Shown: positions 16,537-25,500 of the stretch, piece after piece | Layout of the letters: every line of letters begins with the position of its first letter | Position numbering within the stretch: position 1 is the stretch's first letter | Assembly (NCBI RefSeq): GCF_000615845.1 | Contig: NZ_BAML01000017.1 | Location: 1-32,090 of the forward strand | Length of the DNA stretch: 32,090 bases | Source of the DNA: Ligilactobacillus hayakitensis DSM 18933 = JCM 14209 | Lineage (GTDB): Bacteria; Bacillota; Bacilli; Lactobacillales; Lactobacillaceae | Direction: 5' to 3' | Program-made: the position numbers and the translations under genes | Notes under the pieces: model-generated | What the model saw: only the letters and a program-made list of their open reading frames with translations | Databases searched by the model: none | Told to the model about the DNA's origin: nothing

Positions 16537-17061
16537 ATGACAAATAACATTCACTATAGCGAGTTAGCTAACTTAGACAATGTAATTAATGAGAACATGA
16601 ATTTGTTACAAGAACTTAATCACGGTGCCTACAACCATGACCGGATTCGTAGCTACCTCGAAAAAATTACTGGTACCAAAATTGATGCAAGTGTAGAAAT
16701 TCGTCTTCCATTTTATACCGACTACGGCCGCAACATTCACTTAGGAAAAAATGTATTTATTAATCAAGGTGTTACTTTGGTTGATCTTGGTGGAATTTAT
16801 ATTGGAGATAAGGTTTTGATTGGCCCTAAAGTAACAATCATTTCCGTCAACCATCCCTTAAATCCCGAAAATCGTCGCAGCGTCGAATTAAAACCGGTTC
16901 ATATCGCTGATAACGTTTGGATTGGCGCTAATGCCATCATTTTACCGGGCGTTACAATCGAAGAAAATGCCGTTGTTGCCGCCGGTGCGGTAGTAACTAA
17001 GGATGTTGCTAAAAATACTGTAGTTGCAGGCTCTCCCGCAAAAATCATTAAAACAATTTAG
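16537..17061 (+). CDS. Hexapeptide-repeat O-acetyltransferase (maltose/galactoside acetyltransferase family)
   Basis: A 174-aa cytosolic acyltransferase with the left-handed beta-helix fold. Hexapeptide-type turns are visible ([47 protein letters not shown]), the loop [10 protein letters not shown] carries the catalytic histidine of the LacA/Maa group, and the C-terminus has [20 protein letters not shown]. It transfers acetyl from acetyl-CoA to a sugar hydroxyl; the true acceptor is unknown. The start at ATG 16537 follows AAAGGGG by 9 nt; an upstream in-frame TTG at 16528 overlaps the spacer and is rejected. It forms an operon with the next gene (8 nt apart). Confidence 0.88.
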   Translation: MTNNIHYSELANLDNVINENMNLLQELNHGAYNHDRIRSYLEKITGTKIDASVEIRLPFYTDYGRNIHLGKNVFINQGVTLVDLGGIYIGDKVLIGPKVTIISVNHPLNPENRRSVELKPVHIADNVWIGANAIILPGVTIEENAVVAAGAVVTKDVAKNTVVAGSPAKIIKTI

Positions 17062-17069
17062 GAAAAAAG

Positions 17070-17579
17070 ATGAATCGAAAACATTTTAAACTAGCTTATT
17101 TTTTTATTGCTATCTTAGTGGCAGTGGCTTTATTTATCCACTATAATCAACAACAATCTAGCAGCCAAGTTAATCTAGGAGGAAAAGTTATGACCAGCAA
17201 ACAAAGTAATTCAACTATCAAACACCACGTAACTATCAATTTTAATAATCAAAATTTTTCTGCTACCCTAAATGATAGTCCCACAACTCAATCTCTTCTT
17301 AAGAAACTTCCCCTTACAGTTCAGTTTAGAACTTATGGTAACGATAAAGAAAAGATTGCAGACCTCCCATTTACACCAGAGTTAGGAAATTATGAATATG
17401 ATGATAATGGACAAGCAGGAAAAATTGCTTATTGGCAACCAGATAATCGCCTGGTAATTTACTACGGATCGGTAGGTCACTATCCTGGTATTAATGTTAT
17501 TGGTAATTTTGATGATCCAAAAGCCGCTGCTTTATTGCAAAAAGCACCTGATGATACTGAGGTTACTTTCAATAAATGA
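17070..17579 (+). CDS. Membrane-anchored cyclophilin-like domain protein
   Basis: A 169-aa protein with an N-terminal membrane anchor or signal (about 8-23, LAYFFIAILVAVALFI) and an extracytoplasmic domain (about 50-168). The pattern TLNDSPTTQSLLKKLPLTV, then LPFTPELG and IAYWQPDNRLVIYYG, matches the cyclophilin-like beta-barrel family, most members of which lack proven isomerase activity. No lipobox cysteine is seen, so anchoring is by the helix. It follows the acetyltransferase by 8 nt and shares its transcript. Function not known. Confidence 0.75.
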   Translation: MNRKHFKLAYFFIAILVAVALFIHYNQQQSSSQVNLGGKVMTSKQSNSTIKHHVTINFNNQNFSATLNDSPTTQSLLKKLPLTVQFRTYGNDKEKIADLPFTPELGNYEYDDNGQAGKIAYWQPDNRLVIYYGSVGHYPGINVIGNFDDPKAAALLQKAPDDTEVTFNK

Positions 17580-17627
17580 CATCGGATTGGTTTTAATAGC
17601 CATAATATGACATAATTAGGAAAAATA

Positions 17628-17683
17628 AGAAGACCAAACTCAAAATTTTGATTTTTCACAAAAATAGAGTTCGGTCTTCTTTT
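17628..17683 (+). terminator. Terminator of the acetyltransferase/cyclophilin-like operon
   Basis: A 14-position stem (AGAAGACCAAACTC with GAGTTCGGTCTTCT, one mismatch) encloses an A/T-rich loop and ends in TTTT. A second small hairpin (GCTGAAAAA with TTTTTCCCAGC) follows at 17688-17713. The rest up to 17743 shows no gene. Confidence 0.75.
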
Positions 17684-17743
17684 GTTAGCTGAAAAAGTTT
17701 AGTTTTTCCCAGCCGCGCTTTAATTCACATTATTCATGTGTAC

Positions 17744-17826
17744 TAAACACTCCCCTTCAAGTTTTTGCTTGGAGGGTATTTTACTGCAAAAGAATAATCC
17801 CTCAGGCAAATGCCCGAAGGATTATT
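17744..17826 (-). terminator. Two-hairpin terminator block, copy 1 (after the YSIRK-like adhesin)
   Basis: It contains a 9-bp hairpin (CCCTTCAAG with CTTGGAGGG) and a second hairpin (AATAATCC with GGATTATT, 17793-17826). It is about 95% identical to 22287-22368, and the second hairpin also recurs after oppA (26399-26432). In copy 2 the first stem stays paired through a compensating base change, which suggests selection on the structure. Confidence 0.7.
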
Positions 17827-17873
17827 CTTTCATTAATAAAAATTAGTTACCTTGCATATGAAATTTTAGTGAT

Positions 17874-20800
17874 TTACTTCTTTTTTCGAACACCCAATCC
17901 AATTCCAAAAGCACATGCAACAACGGTTACAATCAGTGCTGTAATTGATTTCTCATTAATCACATCAGCATTCCCCGATTGAATTTGATGCGTTTTATTG
18001 TTCTTTGTCGACGTCTTATTTTTTCCGTTCTTATGTGGTTTGACAGGAACTTCATCTGCTTTCACTACTGTTGGTTCATATGATTCAAATTCATTTAGAA
18101 TAACTTGGACCTTTTGTTCAACTTGATTAAAAGAAATAGCTTGAGAGATTGGTAAATCATTATCCAATGTACGGGACACATGTGCAGTCTTCATTACACT
18201 TGATTGATTTTCTCCATCCTTTACAATAATAGGCTTTTCGCTGTTATTTGAGTCAAAGATTGTTACTTGAACTCTATCACTTGAATCTTCCCTGCTTCCA
18301 TTAATTTGAACAGCTTCTAATGTTTGTTTTGGAACTGATTTAACAGAAGTTAATTCCTTCATTGGATTTTTACCAACATTTTCCGTTGGTACAGTATTTG
18401 TAGTTAATGATACTTCCTGTTTTGTTGATGTAGTTGACTGCGCTTCGATTGGCGTTGGAGTTGAATTAGATTCACCTTCAGTATGTGATTCCAAAATTGG
18501 TGTTGGTACTTCATCTCCTTTTGATGTTAAAGGGTTTGGAGTTACTTCAACTGGTGTCGGAGCTAGTTGCATATCCTTACCATCTAGATTATCCATCGCT
18601 GTTTGTAATTCAGCCATCATTACTTCAAATTCTTGTTGTTTTGTTTGGTAATAATAATCTGTTTGGCTGTATGTATTGGCAAAATAAACTGGTTCATACA
18701 ATTGCATTACTTCATCAAACTTTACTTTGAGATTCTCTGTTGCATTCTTATATTTAACAGATTGCTTCAAATCCAAAGCTTGTTTGTACAAGTCTTTAAA
18801 TTGTTGATGACCGTTTGAATTTTCAGCATTAATCATTTCTAATAATGGCCGGTGCATCTTGTTAAGATATTCATACTCAGAATCTTGTGAAATATGCGTC
18901 GTTTTAGCAAGTAAGTCTCTAGTTTCAGCAACAGCTTTTTTAAACGCTTGTTTTTGTTTTTCTGAAGCCTTTTGATATGTTGGACTTAACGTCTCAATCT
19001 TCGAGCTAACAGAAATCATGTGATAAAGATCAGTTAAATCTACTGGTATTCCTTGTCCAGAAGAGGTGTTGATTAATTCTAGAGCGCCGGCAAAAATTAA
19101 TACCGCATTATCAACTTCATATTGAGTGGCATCTTGCTTATCGTATATCTCCATAAGTCTCTTAATAGCTGCATCTGTATCTTGAACTCGATAATAATTA
19201 TAATAAAATGGGGTTTCTTTAAAGATTGGTAATAATTCTTCAACGGCAAAGCTCAATACCTCGCGATTTGTCGGTTGCCCATATAGATTATCAGTTTCAG
19301 TCTTTAATTTCTCAACCAACTCATCAACATCTTGTTGTGAAATATCGTCATCTGATTCATAAAGATAAAGTAAATAATCCTTAATAGTATAGGATCCTTT
19401 TTCTATAATTTGTTCCGCTTTGCTAATTAAAGTATCAAAGTTTCTTTGATCAAAGGAGGTTTCATTTAGATATTCAATCTTGTTTAAATGGGTTTTAGCT
19501 TCTGCTAGTTGTTTCTTTAATGAGGTTAAATCTAAAGATGTTTCCTTGAACTCACCTGCTTTTTGAAGCTCTGTAACAGCTGCTTGGAGTTCTTGTTGTG
19601 TTGAATTGGGATCGTGAAGCACCTTAAAGCCGTTTACAAGAGCATCTTGATAACGTTTACGCTCAGTAGCATTCGCATACTTATAACCTGATTCGTATTG
19701 ATAAATTTTATTTTCCCGTACTAAAGTATATAAATCATGCCATAATCCCGGATGATTTTCAAAGCTATCAACGATATATTGTAGCTTTTCATCTTCTTGC
19801 GCAATCTTTGAATAATCATTATCATTATCACTATCAATCATTTCTTGGGCAAATTTTAATTCTGCAATATCTGATATTTTCTTGTTATCACTGTTATTAA
19901 TAAGTGTTTCAACAATTATGGCAGTCTTTTTTAAATCAGCCATAGTTGGGCTTAATAAATCGCCACTTGAATTATCACTTTCTTTTGAAATATTAGTCGC
20001 TACAGATGAAGAGTTATCTTCCCATTCAGGGCCTCTCATTCCATAATACTGAACAATCCTTTTTTTATAGCCAAATTTTTCTAAATAATACTCAATACCG
20101 TCAATTTCAGATTGATTCAATTGCTTATCATGGTATGTCGCTAACTTTTCTTTTAAACGTTGTAAACGTTTAAGAGTAGTCTCATTATCAACAGTCCATC
20201 CGCCATGTTTATATACTTGTGGCGCGTCATAGTGTTCTTCAACTTTCCATGTATACTTGAAATCATCATCACTAACTTGATAATGTTTTGGTTCTTGGTA
20301 AGTATAAGTGATAATTCTATTTTCCTTTACCCCATCAATAACATCTTGTAAATCTGTAACAATCATTTCTAATTCTGTTTGGGTAAAATCTTTATCCATT
20401 TCATGTGAAAATGCTTGGTACTTATTCAAGGTATCATTCAACTTGTTTTGTACCGCTGAAGTTGCCACCTTAAATTCAGGTTTACTCTTAAGTTCATTAG
20501 CTTGTGTTAGTAATTCTTTGATTTTAGTTAAGTCTTTTTCTTTTTCTTCAGCATCATCACGATAACTCAAGACTTCCTTTAAGACAAATTCACTATCCCC
20601 TAATAAATTTGAGAAATAATACTTGTGATGTTCTAACAAGTACTCTGCCTGCGCTACAACCTCATCTAAATTATCTTTTTGATCAGTAGTCCAAGATTTA
20701 TATTGTTGACTCTTCACCTTGATTTCTGGAATAATCGCTAAAATATGTTGCAATTCTAGTGTATCAACCGGATCAAAATGAACATAATCAAGCTCTTCAT

Positions 20801-22142
20801 CAAAATTCTTAATTTCGTAGTCCAAATCGGTTTGGGTAATATTAGCATTATTATTTGCAGCTATTATTCTATTAATTTTTGAATCTGAAAAACTAACATT
20901 GTTTGCTTTTAAAGTTGGAACTAATACGTTAACAATATAATCGCTAATTTCGTGGTTAGTTGGCTTTCCATCTAAAGCTCCCATAGCATCTCGCAATCTT
21001 TGTGTTGCTTTATCTACTGTTTCTTGCATAGCATTGCTAGCTGTATATTTAATAATTTCTTTAGCAGTCGAATATGCACTATTAAACTGTTCGTAAACGT
21101 CATCACTTGCGTTGAATACTATCGGTTTCTTCAATAAAGATTTAGCTTCTTCATATAAAGCCTTAAGCTCTTTTAAATGCGCTAACTTTCCATCTAATTG
21201 AGATGTAGCATCTAACAATTGTTGATTAACTTGGATTAAGTGTTCTTCATTAAGCTCTGCACTGTGAATAACTCGAATTGCATTGTCAACAGCACTTTCA
21301 AACTTATCTTTCATCTCCTTAGATGATCGACGATAAATTAAATTCTTACGCACTTCTTCAGCACTATTAACATTTTCATAAAGTCGATTCCACGCTTCTG
21401 ATTTACCATAAAAATGCAGTGTACTTAAAATTTCATCATCAGCATATTTCATATCATCTTCTGTTACATCAGATTTTTGAAGCACGTCTTTAAGTCTATA
21501 TTCTGCATCTGATAAGTCATCAGCTTCCCAACTATATTCATAATAACTTTGTTTTACTTTTTCAATATAACCGAGAACATTTTGAAGTTCATCGCGTGTC
21601 ACCGGACGATTTTGTTGTTCATTATTATCATTATTATAATAACCTACTGTATTATCTGTATCATCCTCGTCATTATTACTAACTGTACTAGTTACATATT
21701 GATGTTGTTCCGAAGAATTCGCTACGGTCCAACCACCAGAAGTATTGGTATAAATTGGCTTGTATTCTTGCTTAATAAACTTTTCATAATATCCATTACC
21801 TGTAATTTCATCTTTTGTATATTGGATTAACTGTAGTCCAGCTTCTACTTTTTGATTAAATTCCTCATACTTCTTTAATTCATCAGCGTAAGGATCAGAC
21901 TTAGCTTGGTCTGTTTTTTCTCCAAGGACAACTTGATTTGAATTTTGCAAATTGTTTTCTTGATTACTTACTTCATGATTAACATCATCAGCAAAAGCAT
22001 CAATTTGTGGAACAGTAAGACTAGCGATTCCGATTGTCGCCCCAGCAATAACTGAAGCGACTCCTACATTTAACTTTTTGATTGTATATCTATTTTGCTT
22101 ATTCTTTTTACGATACATCCTCGTATTCTTTCTTGATAACAT
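17874..22142 (-). CDS. Giant YSIRK-like cell-surface adhesin with helical FIVAR-like repeats
   Basis: A 1422-aa exported surface protein. The N-terminus has a YSIRK-type signal (RYTIKKLNVGVASVIAGATI, cleavage near AFADD). Most of the chain is a series of charged helical modules with FIVAR-like endings (QLDGKLAHL, ALDGKPTNHE, NLDGKDMQL). Two aromatic motifs, YTNTSGGWTVAN (about 131) and YKHGGWTVDN (about 643), mark a repeated insert. A Pro/Thr/Ser stalk (about 1205-1270) precedes a C-terminal hydrophobic helix and RKKK tail. At the place of LPxTG the chain reads QIQSG (1386-1390), followed by NAD as in true sorting signals, so the motif looks degenerate. Probable adhesion or matrix binding, inferred. 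The ATG is 7 nt after GGGAG. No matching neighbour in function. Confidence 0.82.
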   Translation of the reverse strand: MLSRKNTRMYRKKNKQNRYTIKKLNVGVASVIAGATIGIASLTVPQIDAFADDVNHEVSNQENNLQNSNQVVLGEKTDQAKSDPYADELKKYEEFNQKVEAGLQLIQYTKDEITGNGYYEKFIKQEYKPIYTNTSGGWTVANSSEQHQYVTSTVSNNDEDDTDNTVGYYNNDNNEQQNRPVTRDELQNVLGYIEKVKQSYYEYSWEADDLSDAEYRLKDVLQKSDVTEDDMKYADDEILSTLHFYGKSEAWNRLYENVNSAEEVRKNLIYRRSSKEMKDKFESAVDNAIRVIHSAELNEEHLIQVNQQLLDATSQLDGKLAHLKELKALYEEAKSLLKKPIVFNASDDVYEQFNSAYSTAKEIIKYTASNAMQETVDKATQRLRDAMGALDGKPTNHEISDYIVNVLVPTLKANNVSFSDSKINRIIAANNNANITQTDLDYEIKNFDEELDYVHFDPVDTLELQHILAIIPEIKVKSQQYKSWTTDQKDNLDEVVAQAEYLLEHHKYYFSNLLGDSEFVLKEVLSYRDDAEEKEKDLTKIKELLTQANELKSKPEFKVATSAVQNKLNDTLNKYQAFSHEMDKDFTQTELEMIVTDLQDVIDGVKENRIITYTYQEPKHYQVSDDDFKYTWKVEEHYDAPQVYKHGGWTVDNETTLKRLQRLKEKLATYHDKQLNQSEIDGIEYYLEKFGYKKRIVQYYGMRGPEWEDNSSSVATNISKESDNSSGDLLSPTMADLKKTAIIVETLINNSDNKKISDIAELKFAQEMIDSDNDNDYSKIAQEDEKLQYIVDSFENHPGLWHDLYTLVRENKIYQYESGYKYANATERKRYQDALVNGFKVLHDPNSTQQELQAAVTELQKAGEFKETSLDLTSLKKQLAEAKTHLNKIEYLNETSFDQRNFDTLISKAEQIIEKGSYTIKDYLLYLYESDDDISQQDVDELVEKLKTETDNLYGQPTNREVLSFAVEELLPIFKETPFYYNYYRVQDTDAAIKRLMEIYDKQDATQYEVDNAVLIFAGALELINTSSGQGIPVDLTDLYHMISVSSKIETLSPTYQKASEKQKQAFKKAVAETRDLLAKTTHISQDSEYEYLNKMHRPLLEMINAENSNGHQQFKDLYKQALDLKQSVKYKNATENLKVKFDEVMQLYEPVYFANTYSQTDYYYQTKQQEFEVMMAELQTAMDNLDGKDMQLAPTPVEVTPNPLTSKGDEVPTPILESHTEGESNSTPTPIEAQSTTSTKQEVSLTTNTVPTENVGKNPMKELTSVKSVPKQTLEAVQINGSREDSSDRVQVTIFDSNNSEKPIIVKDGENQSSVMKTAHVSRTLDNDLPISQAISFNQVEQKVQVILNEFESYEPTVVKADEVPVKPHKNGKNKTSTKNNKTHQIQSGNADVINEKSITALIVTVVACAFGIGLGVRKKK

Positions 22143-22286
22143 GTTTTCTCCCTATATCTTTGAATTACAACTTTTTTTGCATAATATTAAGTTACATTAT
22201 TTTAATTTATTGCACAACGGTTGTAACTATTTTTTTAATCAAAATAACCAAATAATTTTCTTTACTTTTAAATTACATCGCGACGC
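22143..22286 (-). promoter_or_regulatory. Upstream region of the YSIRK-like adhesin gene, with palindrome
   Basis: An AT-rich region with a weak promoter candidate on the minus strand (TTACAA, 16 nt, TAAAAT). An 11-bp palindrome (ACAACGGTTGT, 22214-22224) lies over the candidate -35 and could be an operator. No gene is seen here; 22287-22559 beyond it is the terminator block and oppA relic. Confidence 0.3.
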
Positions 22287-22368
22287 TAAACACTTCCCTT
22301 CAAGTTTTGCTTGAAGGGTATTTTACTGCAAAAAAATAATCCCTCAGGCAAATGCCCGAAGGATTATT
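22287..22368 (-). terminator. Two-hairpin terminator block, copy 2
   Basis: Perfect 9-bp hairpin (CCCTTCAAG with CTTGAAGGG) and the AATAATCC/GGATTATT hairpin (22335-22368) with a seven-T tract on the minus strand. It follows the oppA relic and now serves as terminator of the SEC10/PgrA gene. Confidence 0.75.
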
Positions 22369-22542
22369 AATCATTCTTATTTAGTTAGAGATACAGTGTA
22401 CCAACTACCGTTCTTTAGTTGCAGGTGATAATGTCATACCTTTAACCTTAGTTGATACTGGAACAACACTGTAGTGGTATTGAACTGGAACAACGAATGC
22501 TTGTTCGTTCATGTATTCTTGCCACTTGTTGAATTGTTCTTT
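22331..22542. repeat. Left copy of the ~212-bp oppA-3'-end direct repeat
   Basis: Aligns with 26395-26605 with four substitutions and one inserted base (about 97-98% identity by eye). It comprises the oppA terminator and the last roughly 55 codons of oppA. The match stops abruptly at both ends. Confidence 0.9.
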
Positions 22543-22550
22543 ATTCATTG
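22377..22550 (-). pseudogene. oppA: Relic of the 3' end of oppA
   Basis: Nearly identical to the C-terminal coding part of the intact oppA (26441 onward), including its stop codon, but with no start. One extra T near 22411 shifts the frame. At about 22543 the similarity breaks; a short TTCATTGC match just beyond suggests a further internal deletion of about 40 nt. It lies directly after the SEC10/PgrA stop codon and is not expected to make protein. Confidence 0.88.
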
Positions 22551-25500
22551 CGCTAAACATTAATCTTTCTTACGTTTTGAAGATAAACCTAATAATAATC
22601 CCATAGAAGCAATTAACAATCCAACAATGCTTTGATTTGTTTTAGCCCCTGATGTTTGTGGTAATACTTGTGTATTTTCTTTTAGGGATGTACTTGGGTT
22701 TGTTTGTGATTTACTTGGTTTATTTTCAAAGTTTGCAACATAACTTTCAACGCGTGAATGAAGTTGAATTTTTTGTTGTAATTTTTGTACATTTAATAAT
22801 TCTGATTGTGCTTTTTGATAATTTCTACTTGCTAAAGTAAATTTATCATAAACTACTTGGTATTCAGCTTGAGCTTTGGCTAGATTATTTGTAGCAACTT
22901 GATAGTTTGTTTGTGCATTTAATAGACTATCTAAATAAGCTTGTTTTTCTTGCAAAGTTTTTTGGGCTGAAGTTTGAGCTTGTTTAGCAACTACTAGGTT
23001 TTGGTTAACCTTATCAAATTCTTGTCGACATAATTCAGCTTTATGCGCTTTTTCATCAAGTTCTTGTTTATATCTTGCAAGAATTTCTTTAGCTGCATTC
23101 ACTTCAGAGACTAACTTGCTATTTTGAGACATATTTTCATCTAAAATTTGACGTTCATTATCCAATACTTCTTTATTTGTTTGCACGTCTACTTTAGCTT
23201 GGTTCAATTCTACTTGTATTTTTGATACTTTTTCTGTAGCTTTTTCTAAATTATTTTGTGATGCAACTAATTTAGCTACTGTATTTTTATATTCTTCAAT
23301 AACATTCTTTAATTTTTCATTTGCTAAAAGAAAATCACTTGCTGTCTTATCTTGAACAGTTTGTTTTTCAGCTAAATTATTTCGTGCTTCTTCTAAATCT
23401 TTTTGAGCAAAATCCAATTCACTTAATAATTTTTGTTCTACATTTGCTTTGTTATCTAAAGCTTCGTTATTTAGTTCTAATTGCTTTTGTGCGTTAAATA
23501 ACTTATCTGTTAAATCTTTAACTTGCACTTGTGCAGCTAATAATTCATCAGTTATTTTGGCTTGTTGAACCAACAAATTATCTAATGTTTGTTTTGTATT
23601 TTGTTTTGTAGCTTGAGCAACAACTAAATCTTGATTTACTTGTTGTAATTTATTGCTTGTATCTTGCAATTTTTGTTGTGCAGCAGCTAATTTAGTCTTA
23701 GCTTGATCTAGTTTTTGCATTGCATCAGCAACAATTTGGCCTTGATTTCCAACTTGTTGTTGTAATTGATTTAACTCATTTTGCTTGCTAGCAACTGTCT
23801 TGTTAGCATTATCCAAATCACTATTGGCAGTGACCAATTCCTTTTGACTATTAGTTACATTGTCATTAATTGTTTGAAGCTTGTTAACAGCTTGAGTTAG
23901 CTCTTTTTTAGCTACATCTAAGCTTGCTTGAGCAGCGTTAATTTCTGGCGTATATTTTGCGACTTCATTTTCAGCAGCAGACAACTTTTGCTTCAATGTT
24001 GTTGTATCAATATCATATGTTTCACCTAAGTCATGCGGAACAATATTTTGATCTGTACTCTTATAATAAGTTTCCTCCCAAACTTGTCCGAGAGTTCCAG
24101 CATAAACAGTTAAGTGCATGTTTCCAAATCTATCAATTGCCCAACCTAAATAGTGATTATTATCAGTCGTTGGCATGTCAGCTAATAAAGTTGTAGTGTG
24201 GCCCCAATGTGAACCAGCATCATTAAATAACATCTCCACAATCCCATAGTATTGCAACGTTTTTAAGTCAGCCATTGTAAATTTTGAATTTTCATCCCAA
24301 ATTTGAAGTGTACCATAGATTCTTTTATTCAAAACTGTTAATGTTTCTCTTCCAGTCAAGCCATATTTACTTTGACCGTACGTATTTGTTTCATAAAAGG
24401 CTTTATAATCATGATACTTATTTACTTGCGTTAAATCTGCTTCATGTTGAGTTAAATCTCTAGCAGCTTTATTGGCTGTTAATTTAGATAGTCCCATTTG
24501 ATTACGGACATCATTCAAAATCTTACCGGCAAATTCTGTCATCTCAACTTTTTGAGCATCAGTCATACTACTGATTGTCAAAGTTGTGTTGAGGTCTTTT
24601 TCAGTTGGCGTATATCCAGGCATCACTACACGGAATTGGTTTTTACCAGATGCATCAGTTCCCAAGAAAACATAATCTAATCCAGATCCGCCTTTTAGAG
24701 TATCAGTGTCAAATCCATTAGTCTTTTGTACATTTAGGGCAGCGGATTCTAGTTTGCTTGCACCTTCACTTTCAAAAATAGCTTGAGGTGTCCATCCTGC
24801 TTGCACCCCAATTTTGTTAACTAACTCTTTATAGACATTCGTATATTCTGGAAGAATTTTGATGTGAGGAATATCTGCTAATTTTTCTTTGGCATCTGCT
24901 AAGTTAGCTTGCGCAGTTTTAGCTGCATCTTTTGCTTTTTGTAATGCTTGAGTTTCATCTTGAACTTTTTGATCTGCTACTTGTTTTTGACTTTGAACTT
25001 GCTTCAATTTTTCATTATCTGAAACTAGCTTATTTTTAGCATCATTTACTTTTTGTTTGGCAGCACTTTGAGTTCGTTTAGCACTTGCTAATTCTGATTG
25101 AACGTTACTTAATTGTCTACTTCCATCGTTATTAGTTAAATTATTAATTATTGCTTGAGCTTCTTGAACTTCTTTTTGTGCACTTTGAACTGCATTTTGA
25201 GCTTGAATTTGATCTGATTTTGCTTTAACTTGATTAGCTTGTGCTTTTGTAAGTGCCGTACTTGCAGCAACATCGTTTTTACTTGCCGTTTCTTTTTGTT
25301 CGTTTAAACTACTTGCTGCATTTTGTTTTTGATCTACACTATTATTTGCAGCTTGTAACTGTTTTGTCGCTTCATCAACAGCTTGCTTAGCAGCGAAAAC
25401 CTTTTCAACGCTACCCAAATTATTCAAGGAATTCTTTAAATCGGCAACCTTTTGCGCTGCTTTACTTTCTTCTTTTTCAGCATTCTTTAAAGCTGCAGTA

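Noticed and set aside
21549-21830. Plus-strand open frame of 93 codons rich in Ile
   Set aside because: It is antisense to Asn/Asp-rich codons of the adhesin and has no start signals.
22284-22559. 9-bp direct repeat CGCTAAACA at 22284 and 22551, possible target-site duplication
   Set aside because: It encloses the relic rather than the inserted gene and is too short to separate from chance.
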